Shown here in pieces: positions 27,100 through 35,837 of a stretch of 64,000 nt of DNA. The DNA is from Pseudomonas synxantha BG33R (GTDB lineage Bacteria > Pseudomonadota > Gammaproteobacteria > Pseudomonadales > Pseudomonadaceae). Under the pieces are notes generated by a model. The model made no database searches. It had not been told where the DNA came from and worked only from the letters and a program-made list of their open reading frames with translations. The stretch lies in assembly GCF_000263715.2 (NCBI RefSeq), contig NZ_CM001514.1:3227674-3291673 (forward strand), written 5' to 3'. Both the position numbers and the translations under genes were made by a program. Within the stretch, counting starts at the first letter, position 1, and every line of letters starts with the position of its first letter.

Positions 27100-28850
27100 G
27101 CGCCTGGGTTCCTTGCGGCCGGGTACTGACGACTGAAACTGACACCGGTTTTTTCTTTCGGCGCTTCCTGCTGTTGCCCGGACAACGCCCGCAGCACTTC
27201 CTGGCTGGGCCCGAACGCTTGCAGATGGCCTTCGCCGAGCACCAGCAATTTGTCGGCCTGGGCCAATGCCGAAGAGCGATGCGTCACCAGCACGACGCTG
27301 CTGCCTTGGGCTTTCATCTGCACGATGGCGCTGGCCAACGCCGCCTCGCCGACCGTATCGAGGTTGGAGTTGGGCTCATCCAGCACAATCAGGCGCGGCC
27401 CGCCGTACAGGGCGCGGGCCAGGGCCACGCGTTGTTTCTGGCCACCGGACAGGCCGCCGCCGTTATCGCCCAGCACCGTGTCGTAGCCTTGGGGCAGGCG
27501 CAGGATCAGTTCATGCACACCGGCCTGTTGCGCGGCCTTGACCACCAGCTCCGGGTCGGCCTCGCGAAAGCGTGCGATGTTGTCGGCGATGCTGCCGCTG
27601 AACAGCTCAATGTCCTGGGGCAAATAGCCAATGTGCGGGCCGAGGTCGTCGCGGTCCCAACGGTGAATATCCGCGCCGTCCAGCCGCACGGTGCCGGCCA
27701 GGGTCGGCCACACGCCCACCAGTACGCGGGCCAGGGTGGACTTGCCGGAACCCGACGCGCCCAGCACGCCCAGCACTTCACCGGCCGCCAGGTTGAAGCT
27801 GACTTGATGCAAGGTCGCCATGCGCCGCCCCGGTGGGCCAGCACTGACCTGCTCGAAACTGACCTGGCCCTTGGGCGCCGGCAAGGCCATTTGCTCGCCC
27901 TCTGGCGGGAATTCGCGCAGCAGCCCATCGAGGCGCTGGTAGGCCAGCTTGGCCGAACTCCATTGCTTCCACACCGCGATCAACTGGTCGATGGGGCTGA
28001 GTACGCGGCCCATCAGGATGGAGCCTGCGATCATCATCCCGGCGGTCATCTGGCCCTTGATCACCAGGTAGGCGCCCAGCCCCAATACCAAAGATTGCAG
28101 GCACAGGCGCAGGGATTTGCTCAGAGAGGTAATGACCGACCCGGTGTCGCTGGCGGTGTTCTGGAAGCCCAAAAACTGCGAATGCACGTCGAACCAGCGT
28201 TTGCGCAACGCACCGAGCATACCCATGGCCTGGATCGTCTCGGCGTTGTGCAGGTGGCTGGTGGCCAACTGGGTCGACTGCTGGGAAAACACACCCGCCT
28301 CGCCCAATGGTTTTTTGGTCAGGTATTCATTCAGGCAAGCCAGGGCAATCAACAACACCGCGCCAGCCGTGGCCAGCACGCCAAGCCACACGTTGAAGAG
28401 GAAAATCACGAATAGGTAGATCGGGAACCATGGCGCATCAAAGAACGCGAACAGCGCAGGCCCGGTGATGAATTGACGCAACGCGGTCAGGTCGCCCAGG
28501 GATTGCCCGGCATGACCCTGGCCGCGCTGCAGGTTGCGTTCGAACGCGGCCTTGTACACGCGCAGATTGAAACGCCGCTCCAACTGGCTGCCGATACGAA
28601 TCACGATAAAGCTGCGGATAACTTCAAGCAGGCCAATAAACGCAAAGAAGCCCACGACCATCAGCGTCAACATCACCAGGGTGGTTTCATTCTGGGAGGA
28701 CAACACACGGTCATACACTTGCAACATGTAAATCGACGGCACCAGCATCAGCAGGTTAATCAATGCCGTGAAACAGCCAACGCTGATTAAAATACTCTTG
28801 TACTCACCCAGCGCCCTGAATAAGGGCGCAACCCCTTGGGACTTCGCCAT
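27096..28850 (-). CDS. aprD: Type I secretion ABC transporter AprD
   Basis: 584 residues: an N-terminal transmembrane domain with six hydrophobic segments (first near 20-50, YKSILISVGCFTALINLLML) fused to an ATPase domain. Walker A is GASGSGKST near 367, the ABC signature LSGGQKQRVALARAL near 467 and Walker B LIVLDEPNSNLD near 487. There is no N-terminal C39 peptidase-like domain, as in PrtD-type exporters of RTX proteases. It powers export of AprA, and probably of LipA, directly across both membranes. It starts 99 bases after aprI and overlaps aprE by ATGA. Confidence 0.95.
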   Translation of the reverse strand: MAKSQGVAPLFRALGEYKSILISVGCFTALINLLMLVPSIYMLQVYDRVLSSQNETTLVMLTLMVVGFFAFIGLLEVIRSFIVIRIGSQLERRFNLRVYKAAFERNLQRGQGHAGQSLGDLTALRQFITGPALFAFFDAPWFPIYLFVIFLFNVWLGVLATAGAVLLIALACLNEYLTKKPLGEAGVFSQQSTQLATSHLHNAETIQAMGMLGALRKRWFDVHSQFLGFQNTASDTGSVITSLSKSLRLCLQSLVLGLGAYLVIKGQMTAGMMIAGSILMGRVLSPIDQLIAVWKQWSSAKLAYQRLDGLLREFPPEGEQMALPAPKGQVSFEQVSAGPPGRRMATLHQVSFNLAAGEVLGVLGASGSGKSTLARVLVGVWPTLAGTVRLDGADIHRWDRDDLGPHIGYLPQDIELFSGSIADNIARFREADPELVVKAAQQAGVHELILRLPQGYDTVLGDNGGGLSGGQKQRVALARALYGGPRLIVLDEPNSNLDTVGEAALASAIVQMKAQGSSVVLVTHRSSALAQADKLLVLGEGHLQAFGPSQEVLRALSGQQQEAPKEKTGVSFSRQYPAARNPGA

Positions 28851-28927
28851 ATTGTTTTATCTTCCTGAAGCGCACTGCACGTAATAATCGCCCTGCCGGT
28901 GAAGCGCACGGCCAACTACTAGATCGA

Positions 28928-28945
28928 GTTATATGCTTATAACTT
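28928..28945. terminator. A/T-rich hairpin between aprI and aprD
   Basis: AGTTATA (28928-28934) and TATAACT (28939-28945) form a perfect 7-bp stem with a 4-base loop immediately after the aprI stop. It could terminate or attenuate the aprA-aprI transcript before aprDEF. Confidence 0.45.
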
Positions 28946-28949
28946 TTAA

Positions 28950-29318
28950 TTAAGGTATTCGTTTCAGCTCGACAACTTGCCCGGCTTTAGTGCGGGCCTG
29001 ATATTCACCTTCTTTCTGGCGATTCAAATGCGTGATTCCAGCGCCTTCGGCGTTAAACAGCCAAATGCCGTCCGGCGTTGGCGACCACGTCTGTGGCTTG
29101 TCGCCCAACCATTGCTCAACACAAGCGATATCGCCTCCCAAGGCATTGGCCTGTTCCACTAACTCCAGTGCGCATACCTGGTCCTGCTGCTTCAATTGCC
29201 AATGCCCGGCCAACTGGGCGGAGGTCGGTAATACAAGACTGCTAGCCATCGCGTGGGCTCCTGCCAAAACGAACAACACCTGCGAAGCACAGGCGATCAA
29301 ATGAGAAAAACGTGGCAT
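28950..29318 (-). CDS. aprI: Alkaline protease inhibitor AprI
   Basis: 122 residues from the ATG preceded by GGAG at 6 bases. A signal peptide (MPRFSHLIACASQVLFVLAGAHAMA) exports it to the periplasm. The mature N-terminus SSLVLPTSAQLAGHW matches serralysin inhibitors, whose first residues enter the protease active site, and two Cys (QVCALEL and DIACVEQW) fit the conserved disulfide. It protects the periplasm against misplaced AprA. It lies directly downstream of aprA, separated by a GC-rich hairpin. Confidence 0.93.
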   Translation of the reverse strand: MPRFSHLIACASQVLFVLAGAHAMASSLVLPTSAQLAGHWQLKQQDQVCALELVEQANALGGDIACVEQWLGDKPQTWSPTPDGIWLFNAEGAGITHLNRQKEGEYQARTKAGQVVELKRIP

Positions 29319-29336
29319 ATAAAGCTCCATCCTGGA

Positions 29337-29358
29337 GCGCGGCGCCGAGGCGCCGCGC
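29337..29358. promoter_or_regulatory. GC-rich hairpin between aprA and aprI
   Basis: GCGCGGCGCC (29337-29346) pairs perfectly with 29349-29358 around two bases. It starts about 8 bases after the aprA stop and ends about 18 before the aprI ATG. It has no T run, so an mRNA stability element that lets aprA be expressed above aprI is more likely than a terminator. Confidence 0.6.
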
Positions 29359-29364
29359 CGTGCA

Positions 29365-30798
29365 TCAGGCCACGATGTCGCTGACGGCTGCCTGGCCAAC
29401 GGTGGTGACGAGGAAATCCGCCACGCCGTGCCCGGAGAAGTCCACGGCCAAGGTGCCCAGGTTAGTACCCGAGGCATAGCTCAGCACAGCATCGCCGGCA
29501 TGGCCGGTGAACGCATTGACGAAGCTCAAGCCCGCCCCCTTGGTGATGCCCGACAGATCGATCTTGTCGGAACCGGAGGTGAAGTCAAAGATCTTGTCCG
29601 CGGCCCCTGGCTTGGAATCGGAACTGGCACCGTACACGAAGGTATCGCTACCGGCACCGCCCCACAGTTGGTCCGCACCGCCGCCGCCGTAGATGAGGTC
29701 GTTGCCGGCCCCGCCCTTGATGGTGTTGGCGACTTGGTTACCAATGATCAGGTCGTTGCCCGAACCGCCGAATGCGTTCTCGATGGTGACGCCCTTGGCG
29801 ATCGACACGTTGCCGACCAGGCCGCCAACATCGGAGAACGAGGTGGCAGTGAGGTTGATTTTCTGGTTTTGAGTGAAGCCAGAGAAGTCCAGGGTGTCGT
29901 TGCCGCCACCGTCCCATACCGAGAACACCAGCTTGTCGGCGTTGGATGTGGCGCTGAGGAAATCACGCCCGGTGTTGGAGTTGAACCCGTAGGTGGTGTC
30001 GCCGGCGCGGGTGTTGAGGTTGGCACCGTAGAGCTTCTGGATCGCGGCGATGTCGTCGATCAGCGGGCCGGAAGCGTAAGCCTCGACGCCACCTTTGCTG
30101 AAGTTCTGGTTGGTGTTGCTCTCGCTCCAGTAACTCATGAGGCTATAACCACGCGTGTCCTGTCCATAGGTCGCGTCGTTATAGGTCGGGTTGCCGTTCC
30201 CGGCGTTATAGTCGCCAGGGTGAGCCAGGCCCAGGGTGTGGCCGATTTCGTGGGTCAGGGTCTGCCGGCCATAGTTGTTCAGGTCCGGAGTCTTGTTCGG
30301 CGTGTAGCTGTTGTTGGTCAGGTACCACGAGGTGCCATCGTAGCCCGCACCGGTGCCGGGCAGGTAAGCGAAGGCCGCGGCGCCGTCCTGGCCGCTGCTG
30401 TAGTTGCCGAAGGTCATGTGACCGTCACCGCCGGAAGCCTTTTCGGTAAAGGTCACGTTGGCAACATCCGACCAGGATTGCATGGCCAGTGCGGCCTGTG
30501 CTTTCTGCTGGGCGTTGAACTGGCTGAACCCTGAGATGCCATGTTTGTTCATGGTGCTCTGGGTAGCCGAGGTGAGGAAGGTGTAGGTCAGATCGATCTT
30601 GCCGTTGCCATCAAAGTCCCGGTACGCGGCGCCATCCCGCAGCAGCTGGGTCGCTGCCTGGTCCACGGTGTAGGACGGTTTGCCATTGACCGTGAGGTTG
30701 CCGCCACGGTCATACAAATGGCTGAAGCTATCGATTTGCGAGTAAGCAGTGCTGGCTTGCGCGGCAGATACAATAGCTTTGTCTTTTACTTTTGACAT
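29365..30798 (-). CDS. aprA: Extracellular serralysin metalloprotease AprA
   Basis: 477 residues with no signal peptide and a short N-terminal propeptide. The zinc site [11 protein letters not shown] gives His183, Glu184, His187 and His193, and the Met-turn SLMSYWSE follows. The C-terminal half has RTX repeats ([20 protein letters not shown]) and the Peptidase_M10 C-terminal fold. The end VSDIVA is the type I secretion signal used by AprDEF. It is a broad-specificity secreted protease and the first gene of the locus. The ribosome-binding site overlaps a perfect RsmA/RsmE motif. Terminators of the upstream gene isolate it, so it should have its own promoter. Confidence 0.97.
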   Translation of the reverse strand: MSKVKDKAIVSAAQASTAYSQIDSFSHLYDRGGNLTVNGKPSYTVDQAATQLLRDGAAYRDFDGNGKIDLTYTFLTSATQSTMNKHGISGFSQFNAQQKAQAALAMQSWSDVANVTFTEKASGGDGHMTFGNYSSGQDGAAAFAYLPGTGAGYDGTSWYLTNNSYTPNKTPDLNNYGRQTLTHEIGHTLGLAHPGDYNAGNGNPTYNDATYGQDTRGYSLMSYWSESNTNQNFSKGGVEAYASGPLIDDIAAIQKLYGANLNTRAGDTTYGFNSNTGRDFLSATSNADKLVFSVWDGGGNDTLDFSGFTQNQKINLTATSFSDVGGLVGNVSIAKGVTIENAFGGSGNDLIIGNQVANTIKGGAGNDLIYGGGGADQLWGGAGSDTFVYGASSDSKPGAADKIFDFTSGSDKIDLSGITKGAGLSFVNAFTGHAGDAVLSYASGTNLGTLAVDFSGHGVADFLVTTVGQAAVSDIVA

Positions 30799-30804
30799 AA
30801 ACGT

Positions 30805-30814
30805 ACTTCCTTGT
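30805..30814 (-). promoter_or_regulatory. RsmA/RsmE binding motif over the aprA ribosome-binding site
   Basis: On the coding strand ACAAGGAAGT fits the consensus (A/U)CANGGANG(U/A) at every position and ends 6 bases before the ATG. Gac/Rsm control of aprA translation is known in fluorescent pseudomonads; the site is what the sequence shows. A second GGA lies in a short palindrome (GATAGGACTATC) about 55 bases further upstream. Confidence 0.65.
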
Positions 30815-31056
30815 TTGCAAGTGCATCAGTCTTTGTTCGATAGGAACCTCGCGGGCGAGGATAGTCCTATCACTCACCTCTTTTGAAGGCGTAAGAAAAC
30901 TGACACAACTTGAAATCTTTCGTCTACATCTATTTCCACAGCAAAAATGTGACACAGGTTCAACTTGAGGAAGTCCCACGTAGTGTTTATTGGGAACGCT
31001 TGCTTTTACCCGCCGAATTCGAGCGCCGTATTATTTAAATATTAAATAGCAGTAAA

Positions 31057-31076
31057 GCCGCTCCGAGTTGAGCGGC
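31057..31076 (-). terminator. Hairpin upstream of aprA (end of the P1 peptidase transcript)
   Basis: GCCGCTC (31057-31063) and GAGCGGC (31070-31076) form a 7-bp stem; on the minus strand it is followed by CTTTACT. A second, weaker hairpin (TGCACT 31141-31146 with AGTGCA 31152-31157) lies closer to the peptidase stop. Together they probably end transcription before the aprA promoter. The rest of the 369-base gap is AT-rich, as expected of the aprA promoter region. Confidence 0.55.
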
Positions 31077-31167
31077 GCACTTGAGTAATGGATCCAATAT
31101 ATTGTCACGGTGTCATTAGCGGCATTAAATAGCCACTATTTGCACTATTAAAGTGCAGTGCCCCCTA

Positions 31168-32271
31168 TTACCGGGACACACTCCAGCCACACTTGTGCAA
31201 TGCTGCCAAGAGGGTCTCGCCGGCCAGGCCAGGCACCTGGACACCCGCCTGTGTGGTCATGTCTTCCCCTGCCAGCATCGCGTTGATGATTGCTTCTTCC
31301 ACTGCCTCCGCCGCCGCGCTGAACAGTGGAGAAATGTGATCGTTATTGACCATATGCAACGCGGTACGCAGCGGCAGGTCCTTGCGCCCGTAGTCCGCCT
31401 GCGGCAAATCCTGATTACCGGTGGCAAAGGCCAGAAACAAGTCACCGCTGGAATCCTCGGTGCCGCCACCGGTACGTGCGATACCGATGGACGCCCGCTG
31501 CGCCAAGCGTTTGCACTGATGGGGCAGCAATGGCGCGTCGGTGGCGATAATCACCACGATGGACCCCATGCCGGGCGTGCCCTGCTCGGCAAAGGGCGAA
31601 GCAATGTCCATCAAATGTCGGCCCACCGGGTAGCCATCGACCCGCAGCTCCTGGCGCTTGCCATGGTTGGCCTGCACCAATACGCCGACGGTCCAGCCGC
31701 CCTGCTCCACCGACAAGCGCCGGGATGCGCTGCCGATGCCGCCCTTGAACTCATGGCAGATCATCCCGGTGCCGCCGCCCACGGCGCCTTCCTGCACCGG
31801 GCCGGTTTCGGCATGGTCGAGTGCCTGGCGCACATGCTCAGGTTGCACATGCTGGCCCCAGATATCGTTGAGCAGGCCGTCATAGGTTTCCATGACCACC
31901 GGCATGCACCAGTACACCGCGGGGTCTTGCAGGCGTTCGCGCTCCAGGGCGATCAAGGTGTCACGCACGATCCCGACGCTGTGGGTGTTGGTGATGGCCA
32001 TCGGAGTGGTCAAAAACCCGGCCTCGTTGATCCACTCAAGGCCGGTGGCATCACCATTGCCGTTCAGCACGTGGTACCCGGCAAAACAGGGTTGATGCCG
32101 GGCCTCACCGGCGCGCGGCTGGACCACCGTCACGCCGGTACGCACCTGCCTGCCGTCGATACGCGTCTTGAGCGTGGTGTGGCCGACGCGAACCCCGGGA
32201 ACATCGGTGATGGCATTCAATTCGCCAGGCGTGCCCAGCCCCAGCGTGATACCCAATTGACGTGCGCGCAT
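31168..32271 (-). CDS. P1-family (DmpA/BapA-like) aminopeptidase
   Basis: 367 residues from the ATG after AGGGAG; a GTG two codons upstream is possible. The family pattern is complete: LGTPGELNAITDVPGVRVGH at the N-terminus, NTHSVGIVRD near 115, GGGTGMICHEFKGGIGSASR near 185 and GMGSIVVIIATDAPLLP. The Gly-Ser bond before Ser237 is the expected autocleavage site that frees the nucleophile. These enzymes release N-terminal D-, beta- or L-residues from small peptides; which is not predictable. It lies three bases after the permease gene stop, and a LuxR gene is divergent, so a peptide or amino-acid uptake and use unit is likely. Confidence 0.9.
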   Translation of the reverse strand: MRARQLGITLGLGTPGELNAITDVPGVRVGHTTLKTRIDGRQVRTGVTVVQPRAGEARHQPCFAGYHVLNGNGDATGLEWINEAGFLTTPMAITNTHSVGIVRDTLIALERERLQDPAVYWCMPVVMETYDGLLNDIWGQHVQPEHVRQALDHAETGPVQEGAVGGGTGMICHEFKGGIGSASRRLSVEQGGWTVGVLVQANHGKRQELRVDGYPVGRHLMDIASPFAEQGTPGMGSIVVIIATDAPLLPHQCKRLAQRASIGIARTGGGTEDSSGDLFLAFATGNQDLPQADYGRKDLPLRTALHMVNNDHISPLFSAAAEAVEEAIINAMLAGEDMTTQAGVQVPGLAGETLLAALHKCGWSVSR

Positions 32272-32280
32272 ACCCACTCC

Positions 32281-33645
32281 CTACAATTTCTGAAAGACCG
32301 GACTCGACCGGCCACTGATGCAATACAAAATCACCGACAGCGCCAGCAAGCCGATAATGACCATGATGTCGCGCATCGACGCCTCAAGGATCAAGGTCAC
32401 CAACAGATACCCCGCGCCGAGCACCGCGAGCACAGCCGGCAACGGCCACAATGGCATGCGATAGGGATGTTCGCGATCACGCAGCAGCACCCGGCTCATC
32501 AGCGCGCTCAGCGCCACCACCAGGTACACCAGCATGATCAGCAACACGCTGAACGACGTCAGGTCCGCCAGGTTCGAGCTGAAACTCAACAGCGCCGAAG
32601 GAATCGCCAGGAACAACGTAGCCAGCCACGGCGAATCCCAGCGCGGATGAATCCGCGTGAACAGCTTGTTGATACTCGGCGTCCACAGTGCATCGCGTCC
32701 GCTGCTGAACACCACCCGGCCGATCTGGATGACAATGGCCACAATCGCGTTGAACACCGACAGGAAAATCCCGGCACTGACCAACCGCGACAGGGTTTCA
32801 TTACCGTGGCTGGTCAAAAGATAGCCAATGGGGTCGGGGCTGCTGATCATCTCACTCAGGGACGGCGCGCCGATCAACAGTGCGGTGATTGGCACAAGTT
32901 CGATCACCACCACCAACCCCAGGGACCACAGCACCGCCTTGTGTACCCCTTTGCCGCCGCATTTCATGTCTTCGGCCAGCAATACCGCCGGGCCGTAGCC
33001 ATTGAATGAGAACAGGCCAATACCGACAGCACCGATCACCAGGGCCCAGGGCGCCAGGTGCAACACGCCGTTTTCGACGATCTGCGGCTGGAACAATACG
33101 CTGGCCGGCTGCACCGGGTTGCCGAAGCCGATCACCACAATCACCAGCAACGCTGCCACTTCCAACAGCAGGCAGGTGCCGGTAATCCAGGCATTGAGCT
33201 TGATATTGAGAATGCCCAGGGCGTAGCTGCACACCACGATCACCAGGGCGACAGTTTGGGAGTCGAAGTTCGTACCCAAGGCATTATTCAGATAAGTCGC
33301 CGCACCAGTGGCCAATACCGGCGGGATAAACAGCAACATCACCAGCACTGTCAGGAACGTGGCGTAGCCGGCCATGCCACCAAACACGCGCTTGGCATAC
33401 ACATACTCGCCACCGGCACTGTTATGGGCGCGGCCGAGTTCGGCGTAACAGAAGGCGAACATCAACGCCAGCAACCCGGCCATCACAAACGCCAGGAACA
33501 CGCCGCTGCCCGCTTGCTGAATGGCGAACGGGGCGATCACAAATACGGAGCTGGCCGGCGTCACCGCGGAAACGGTGATAGCCACTACATCAAAGACGCT
33601 CAAGGTGGGCTTGAGCACGCCATCGGGCGTGGGGGTAGCGCTCAT
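32281..33645 (-). CDS. APC-family amino acid permease
   Basis: 454 residues from the ATG preceded by AGAGGA; an in-frame extension upstream has no ribosome-binding site. Twelve hydrophobic segments. Substrate-pocket-type motifs appear early: VVAITVSAVTPASSVFVIAP in segment 1 and ELGRAHNSAGGEYVYAKRVFGG between segments 2 and 3. It is likely an inner-membrane amino acid/H+ symporter. Specificity is unknown. It is co-directional with and immediately upstream of the P1 peptidase, so it may import the peptidase's substrates or products. Confidence 0.88.
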   Translation of the reverse strand: MSATPTPDGVLKPTLSVFDVVAITVSAVTPASSVFVIAPFAIQQAGSGVFLAFVMAGLLALMFAFCYAELGRAHNSAGGEYVYAKRVFGGMAGYATFLTVLVMLLFIPPVLATGAATYLNNALGTNFDSQTVALVIVVCSYALGILNIKLNAWITGTCLLLEVAALLVIVVIGFGNPVQPASVLFQPQIVENGVLHLAPWALVIGAVGIGLFSFNGYGPAVLLAEDMKCGGKGVHKAVLWSLGLVVVIELVPITALLIGAPSLSEMISSPDPIGYLLTSHGNETLSRLVSAGIFLSVFNAIVAIVIQIGRVVFSSGRDALWTPSINKLFTRIHPRWDSPWLATLFLAIPSALLSFSSNLADLTSFSVLLIMLVYLVVALSALMSRVLLRDREHPYRMPLWPLPAVLAVLGAGYLLVTLILEASMRDIMVIIGLLALSVILYCISGRSSPVFQKL

Positions 33646-33759
33646 ATCGTTATCCTCTGTCGTTGTTTTTGGTGTGAGGCAAAAACGAAAAATGATGTGT
33701 GTGTGCGGGATATGCTTCCCGTTGAATAGTGGTGACGTTATCGGCTGACGGGCCGGTAG

Positions 33760-33777
33760 GCCAATTCCCCTATTGGC
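33760..33777. promoter_or_regulatory. Inverted repeat in the permease/luxR divergent promoter
   Basis: GCCAAT (33760-33765) and ATTGGC (33772-33777) are perfect arms around TCCCCT. It lies about midway in the 199-base divergent region and is a candidate operator for the adjacent LuxR-type regulator. Confidence 0.4.
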
Positions 33778-33844
33778 GTACTCCCCTTGACGGTACCGGC
33801 TAAAAGCCGAACCCTTGGTCGATCTTTTGAGGGGAGCCAGTGAT

Positions 33845-34630
33845 ATGAGCCTGTTCCGGGAAATCGGCATGCACGCGGGGTTGGGACGCACCCTGTCACA
33901 AATCGGCACCGAACGGTTCTGGAAGCAATTAGTGCTGTTATTGCACCAATGCCTGCCCTTCGATAACGCCCTGGCGATTTTCTACCCGCTGGACGGCCCG
34001 CCCCAGGCCCTTGAGGAGTACGACGCCCAGCCCAGCAGCAAACCGGCGTCGATGCTGGTGTACCTCAACGGTCTGTACCTGCTCGACCCGTTCTACCAGG
34101 CGTGCCGCGAGAACTATGCCAGCGGCGTGTACCGCCTGGAGGAAGTGGCGCCGGACCATTTTCGCCAGAGTGAGTACTTCCTCAACTACTTCCACGACAA
34201 CGTGCTGGAAGACGAAGTGCAGTTGATCCTGCAATTGCCCGGCACGGGCACGCTTTCACTGTCCCTGGGCATGCAGCGACGCTTCAGCTTCGAGGAAACC
34301 GGGCTGTTGACCACACTGGCCGCTTGGGTGCTGCCATTGATGCAGCAGCACTGGCAGCAAAGCACTCAGCGAGCGCCGGCAATAGACAGCCAGATCCGGG
34401 ACGCGCTGAGTCATTTCGGCAGTGGTGTACTGTCGGACCGCGAGCTGGAAATCGCTCGCCTGGTGTTGCGGGGGTTTTCCTCCAAGGCCATGGCCGAACG
34501 CCTCAAGATCTCGCCGGACACGGTCAAAGTGCACCGCAGGCACCTTTACGCCAAGCTCGATATCTCGTCACAGCCCGAGTTGTTTTCACTGTTTATCCAG
34601 TCGCTGGGGCATGACCTGGAGAACCCGTAG
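33845..34630 (+). CDS. LuxR-family transcriptional regulator
   Basis: 261 residues from the ATG after GAGGGGAGCC. The first 190 residues have no receiver domain and no obvious acyl-homoserine-lactone pocket (FDNALAIFYPLDGPPQALEEY, DPFYQACRENY). The C-terminus is a standard GerE/LuxR helix-turn-helix: LSDRELEIARLVLRGFSSKAMAERL followed by ISPDTVKVHRRHLYAKLDI. Divergent from the permease-peptidase genes, it probably controls them in response to a small ligand. It ends two bases before the convergent RTX-like gene. Confidence 0.88.
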   Translation: MSLFREIGMHAGLGRTLSQIGTERFWKQLVLLLHQCLPFDNALAIFYPLDGPPQALEEYDAQPSSKPASMLVYLNGLYLLDPFYQACRENYASGVYRLEEVAPDHFRQSEYFLNYFHDNVLEDEVQLILQLPGTGTLSLSLGMQRRFSFEETGLLTTLAAWVLPLMQQHWQQSTQRAPAIDSQIRDALSHFGSGVLSDRELEIARLVLRGFSSKAMAERLKISPDTVKVHRRHLYAKLDISSQPELFSLFIQSLGHDLENP

Positions 34631-34632
34631 GC

Positions 34633-35085
34633 TTAATCCGAATGGAAGAAATTGATATGCTGCGGCAACAGATTTACACCATCAACGCGTACGGAAAAGT
34701 CCGGCCCTTCGGCATTGACTTTGATAGTCAATGTACTCACGCCGAACGCGTGGCTCAGTTGCACATCGCCCACCTCCACAGGCGGGCCTGGTTGAATATT
34801 GATTGCCGATATAGCGTGGTCCTTTAACATCAGGGACACATCGATCTCATCTTCTTTCGGATTGAAATTCAGGATCGTGTCCGGATCATCGCTGAGGGAG
34901 TCGGTGCTTTTTTCATATTTGAATGTATTGGCACCCTGACGCCCCACCAGCTGGTCGCCGCCTGCCCCGCCGACCAGCACTGAAGGCTCGCCGCGTCTGG
35001 CCTCCAGGCGTTCGCGCTGGTCTGTGCCACGTAACTCGGACTGGGTCCATGTACCGCCGATGGGAAGGCTTTCTATGGAAGACAT
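34633..35085 (-). CDS. Orphan serralysin-C-terminal-like (RTX) protein
   Basis: 150 residues from the ATG after AGGTGA. No signal peptide. Residues 45-100 (VLVGGAGGDQLVGRQGANTF, then DPDTILNFNPKEDEIDVSLML) follow the Peptidase_M10 C-terminal pattern, with one degenerate RTX nonapeptide. The last 50 residues form beta-rich sequence and end in NFFHSD, unlike the hydrophobic SDIVA/GIVIA ends of AprA and LipA. There is no protease domain. It may be a small type I substrate with a changed signal, a Ca2+-binding surface protein, or a remnant. A fragment of a larger decayed gene seems unlikely because start and ribosome-binding site are good. Confidence 0.7.
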   Translation of the reverse strand: MSSIESLPIGGTWTQSELRGTDQRERLEARRGEPSVLVGGAGGDQLVGRQGANTFKYEKSTDSLSDDPDTILNFNPKEDEIDVSLMLKDHAISAINIQPGPPVEVGDVQLSHAFGVSTLTIKVNAEGPDFSVRVDGVNLLPQHINFFHSD

Positions 35086-35289
35086 ATAAGTCACCTGTTG
35101 ATAATCAGTTATGTGAGAGTGTTACGTGTTGCGGCCGAAATCTCTCACAGTGACAACCGTTCTTTCCATTCGGAATAGTTGACAGAAAATGTCTTAATCA
35201 TGACGCCATTATTTATTTAACCAGTGGCCGGTTAATTATCTGAAAAGTGTCAATTAACGTCCGGTGCGATATAGACCGACGTTGCACAA

Positions 35290-35580
35290 CTTGATAGCAG
35301 CCAACGTAACCACGATGCGAAGCGAGCCGCTCTTGCTCTTGATCTGCTTTTGATCTTGATCTCAGGCGCCCCGTTAAACCACGCTGGCCGGAATTCGACA
35401 GGGATTTGGTGGGTAAACCGGCAGGGATGCCGGTTTAGCCGCCCCGCGCCATGGATGGCGCGTGGCGGCGGCCCCCCAAATCCATGGCGGATTACGGGCA
35501 CACCAAGCAATGGATATGTACTCGGTCTGATCCAGCACCCTGGTCGGCCCTGAGGCCGCCATCGGGAGCAAGTCGAATCC
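35290..35580. repeat. Non-coding intergenic repeat, copy 1
   Basis: A stretch beginning GCAGCCAACGTAACCACGATG and containing CCCGTTAAACCACG, a hairpin (TAAACCGGC 35414-35422 with GCCGGTTTA 35429-35437), a second palindrome (CGCGCCATGGATGGCGCG) and GGATATGTACTCGGTCTGATC. The same ordered blocks recur near 48.5 kb. It sits in a 752-base gene-free gap (35086-35837); the remainder of that gap is AT-rich with no convincing gene. Confidence 0.75.
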
Positions 35581-35837
35581 TGCGCCAGCACAGCGACCAA
35601 AATGCTTGAGATTGCCTAAATCTACCCGCCCCCCACAATGGCCAGACGACCATTCGAAATAATGGCCTTTTGCCTAATCTGCTGTAGGACATGATCCACA
35701 TCAAAATCAGGTAAAAGAACCGCCGAACGGGGCCGAAAAACTCACCTTGTACTTGCGAACGAATGCTATTTTTAAACTCTTCGACGTCTTGACCAACGAA
35801 GGTCCTGACCCCTGCCGCGAGCTAAAGGAAGCGCTCA

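Noticed and set aside
27174..28415. 413-codon plus-strand frame
   Set aside because: It is antisense to aprD, whose Walker and signature motifs are intact.
31153..33009. 618-codon open frame on the plus strand
   Set aside because: It is His/Gln/Arg-rich with no domain and lies antisense to the P1 peptidase and permease genes, which carry complete family motifs.
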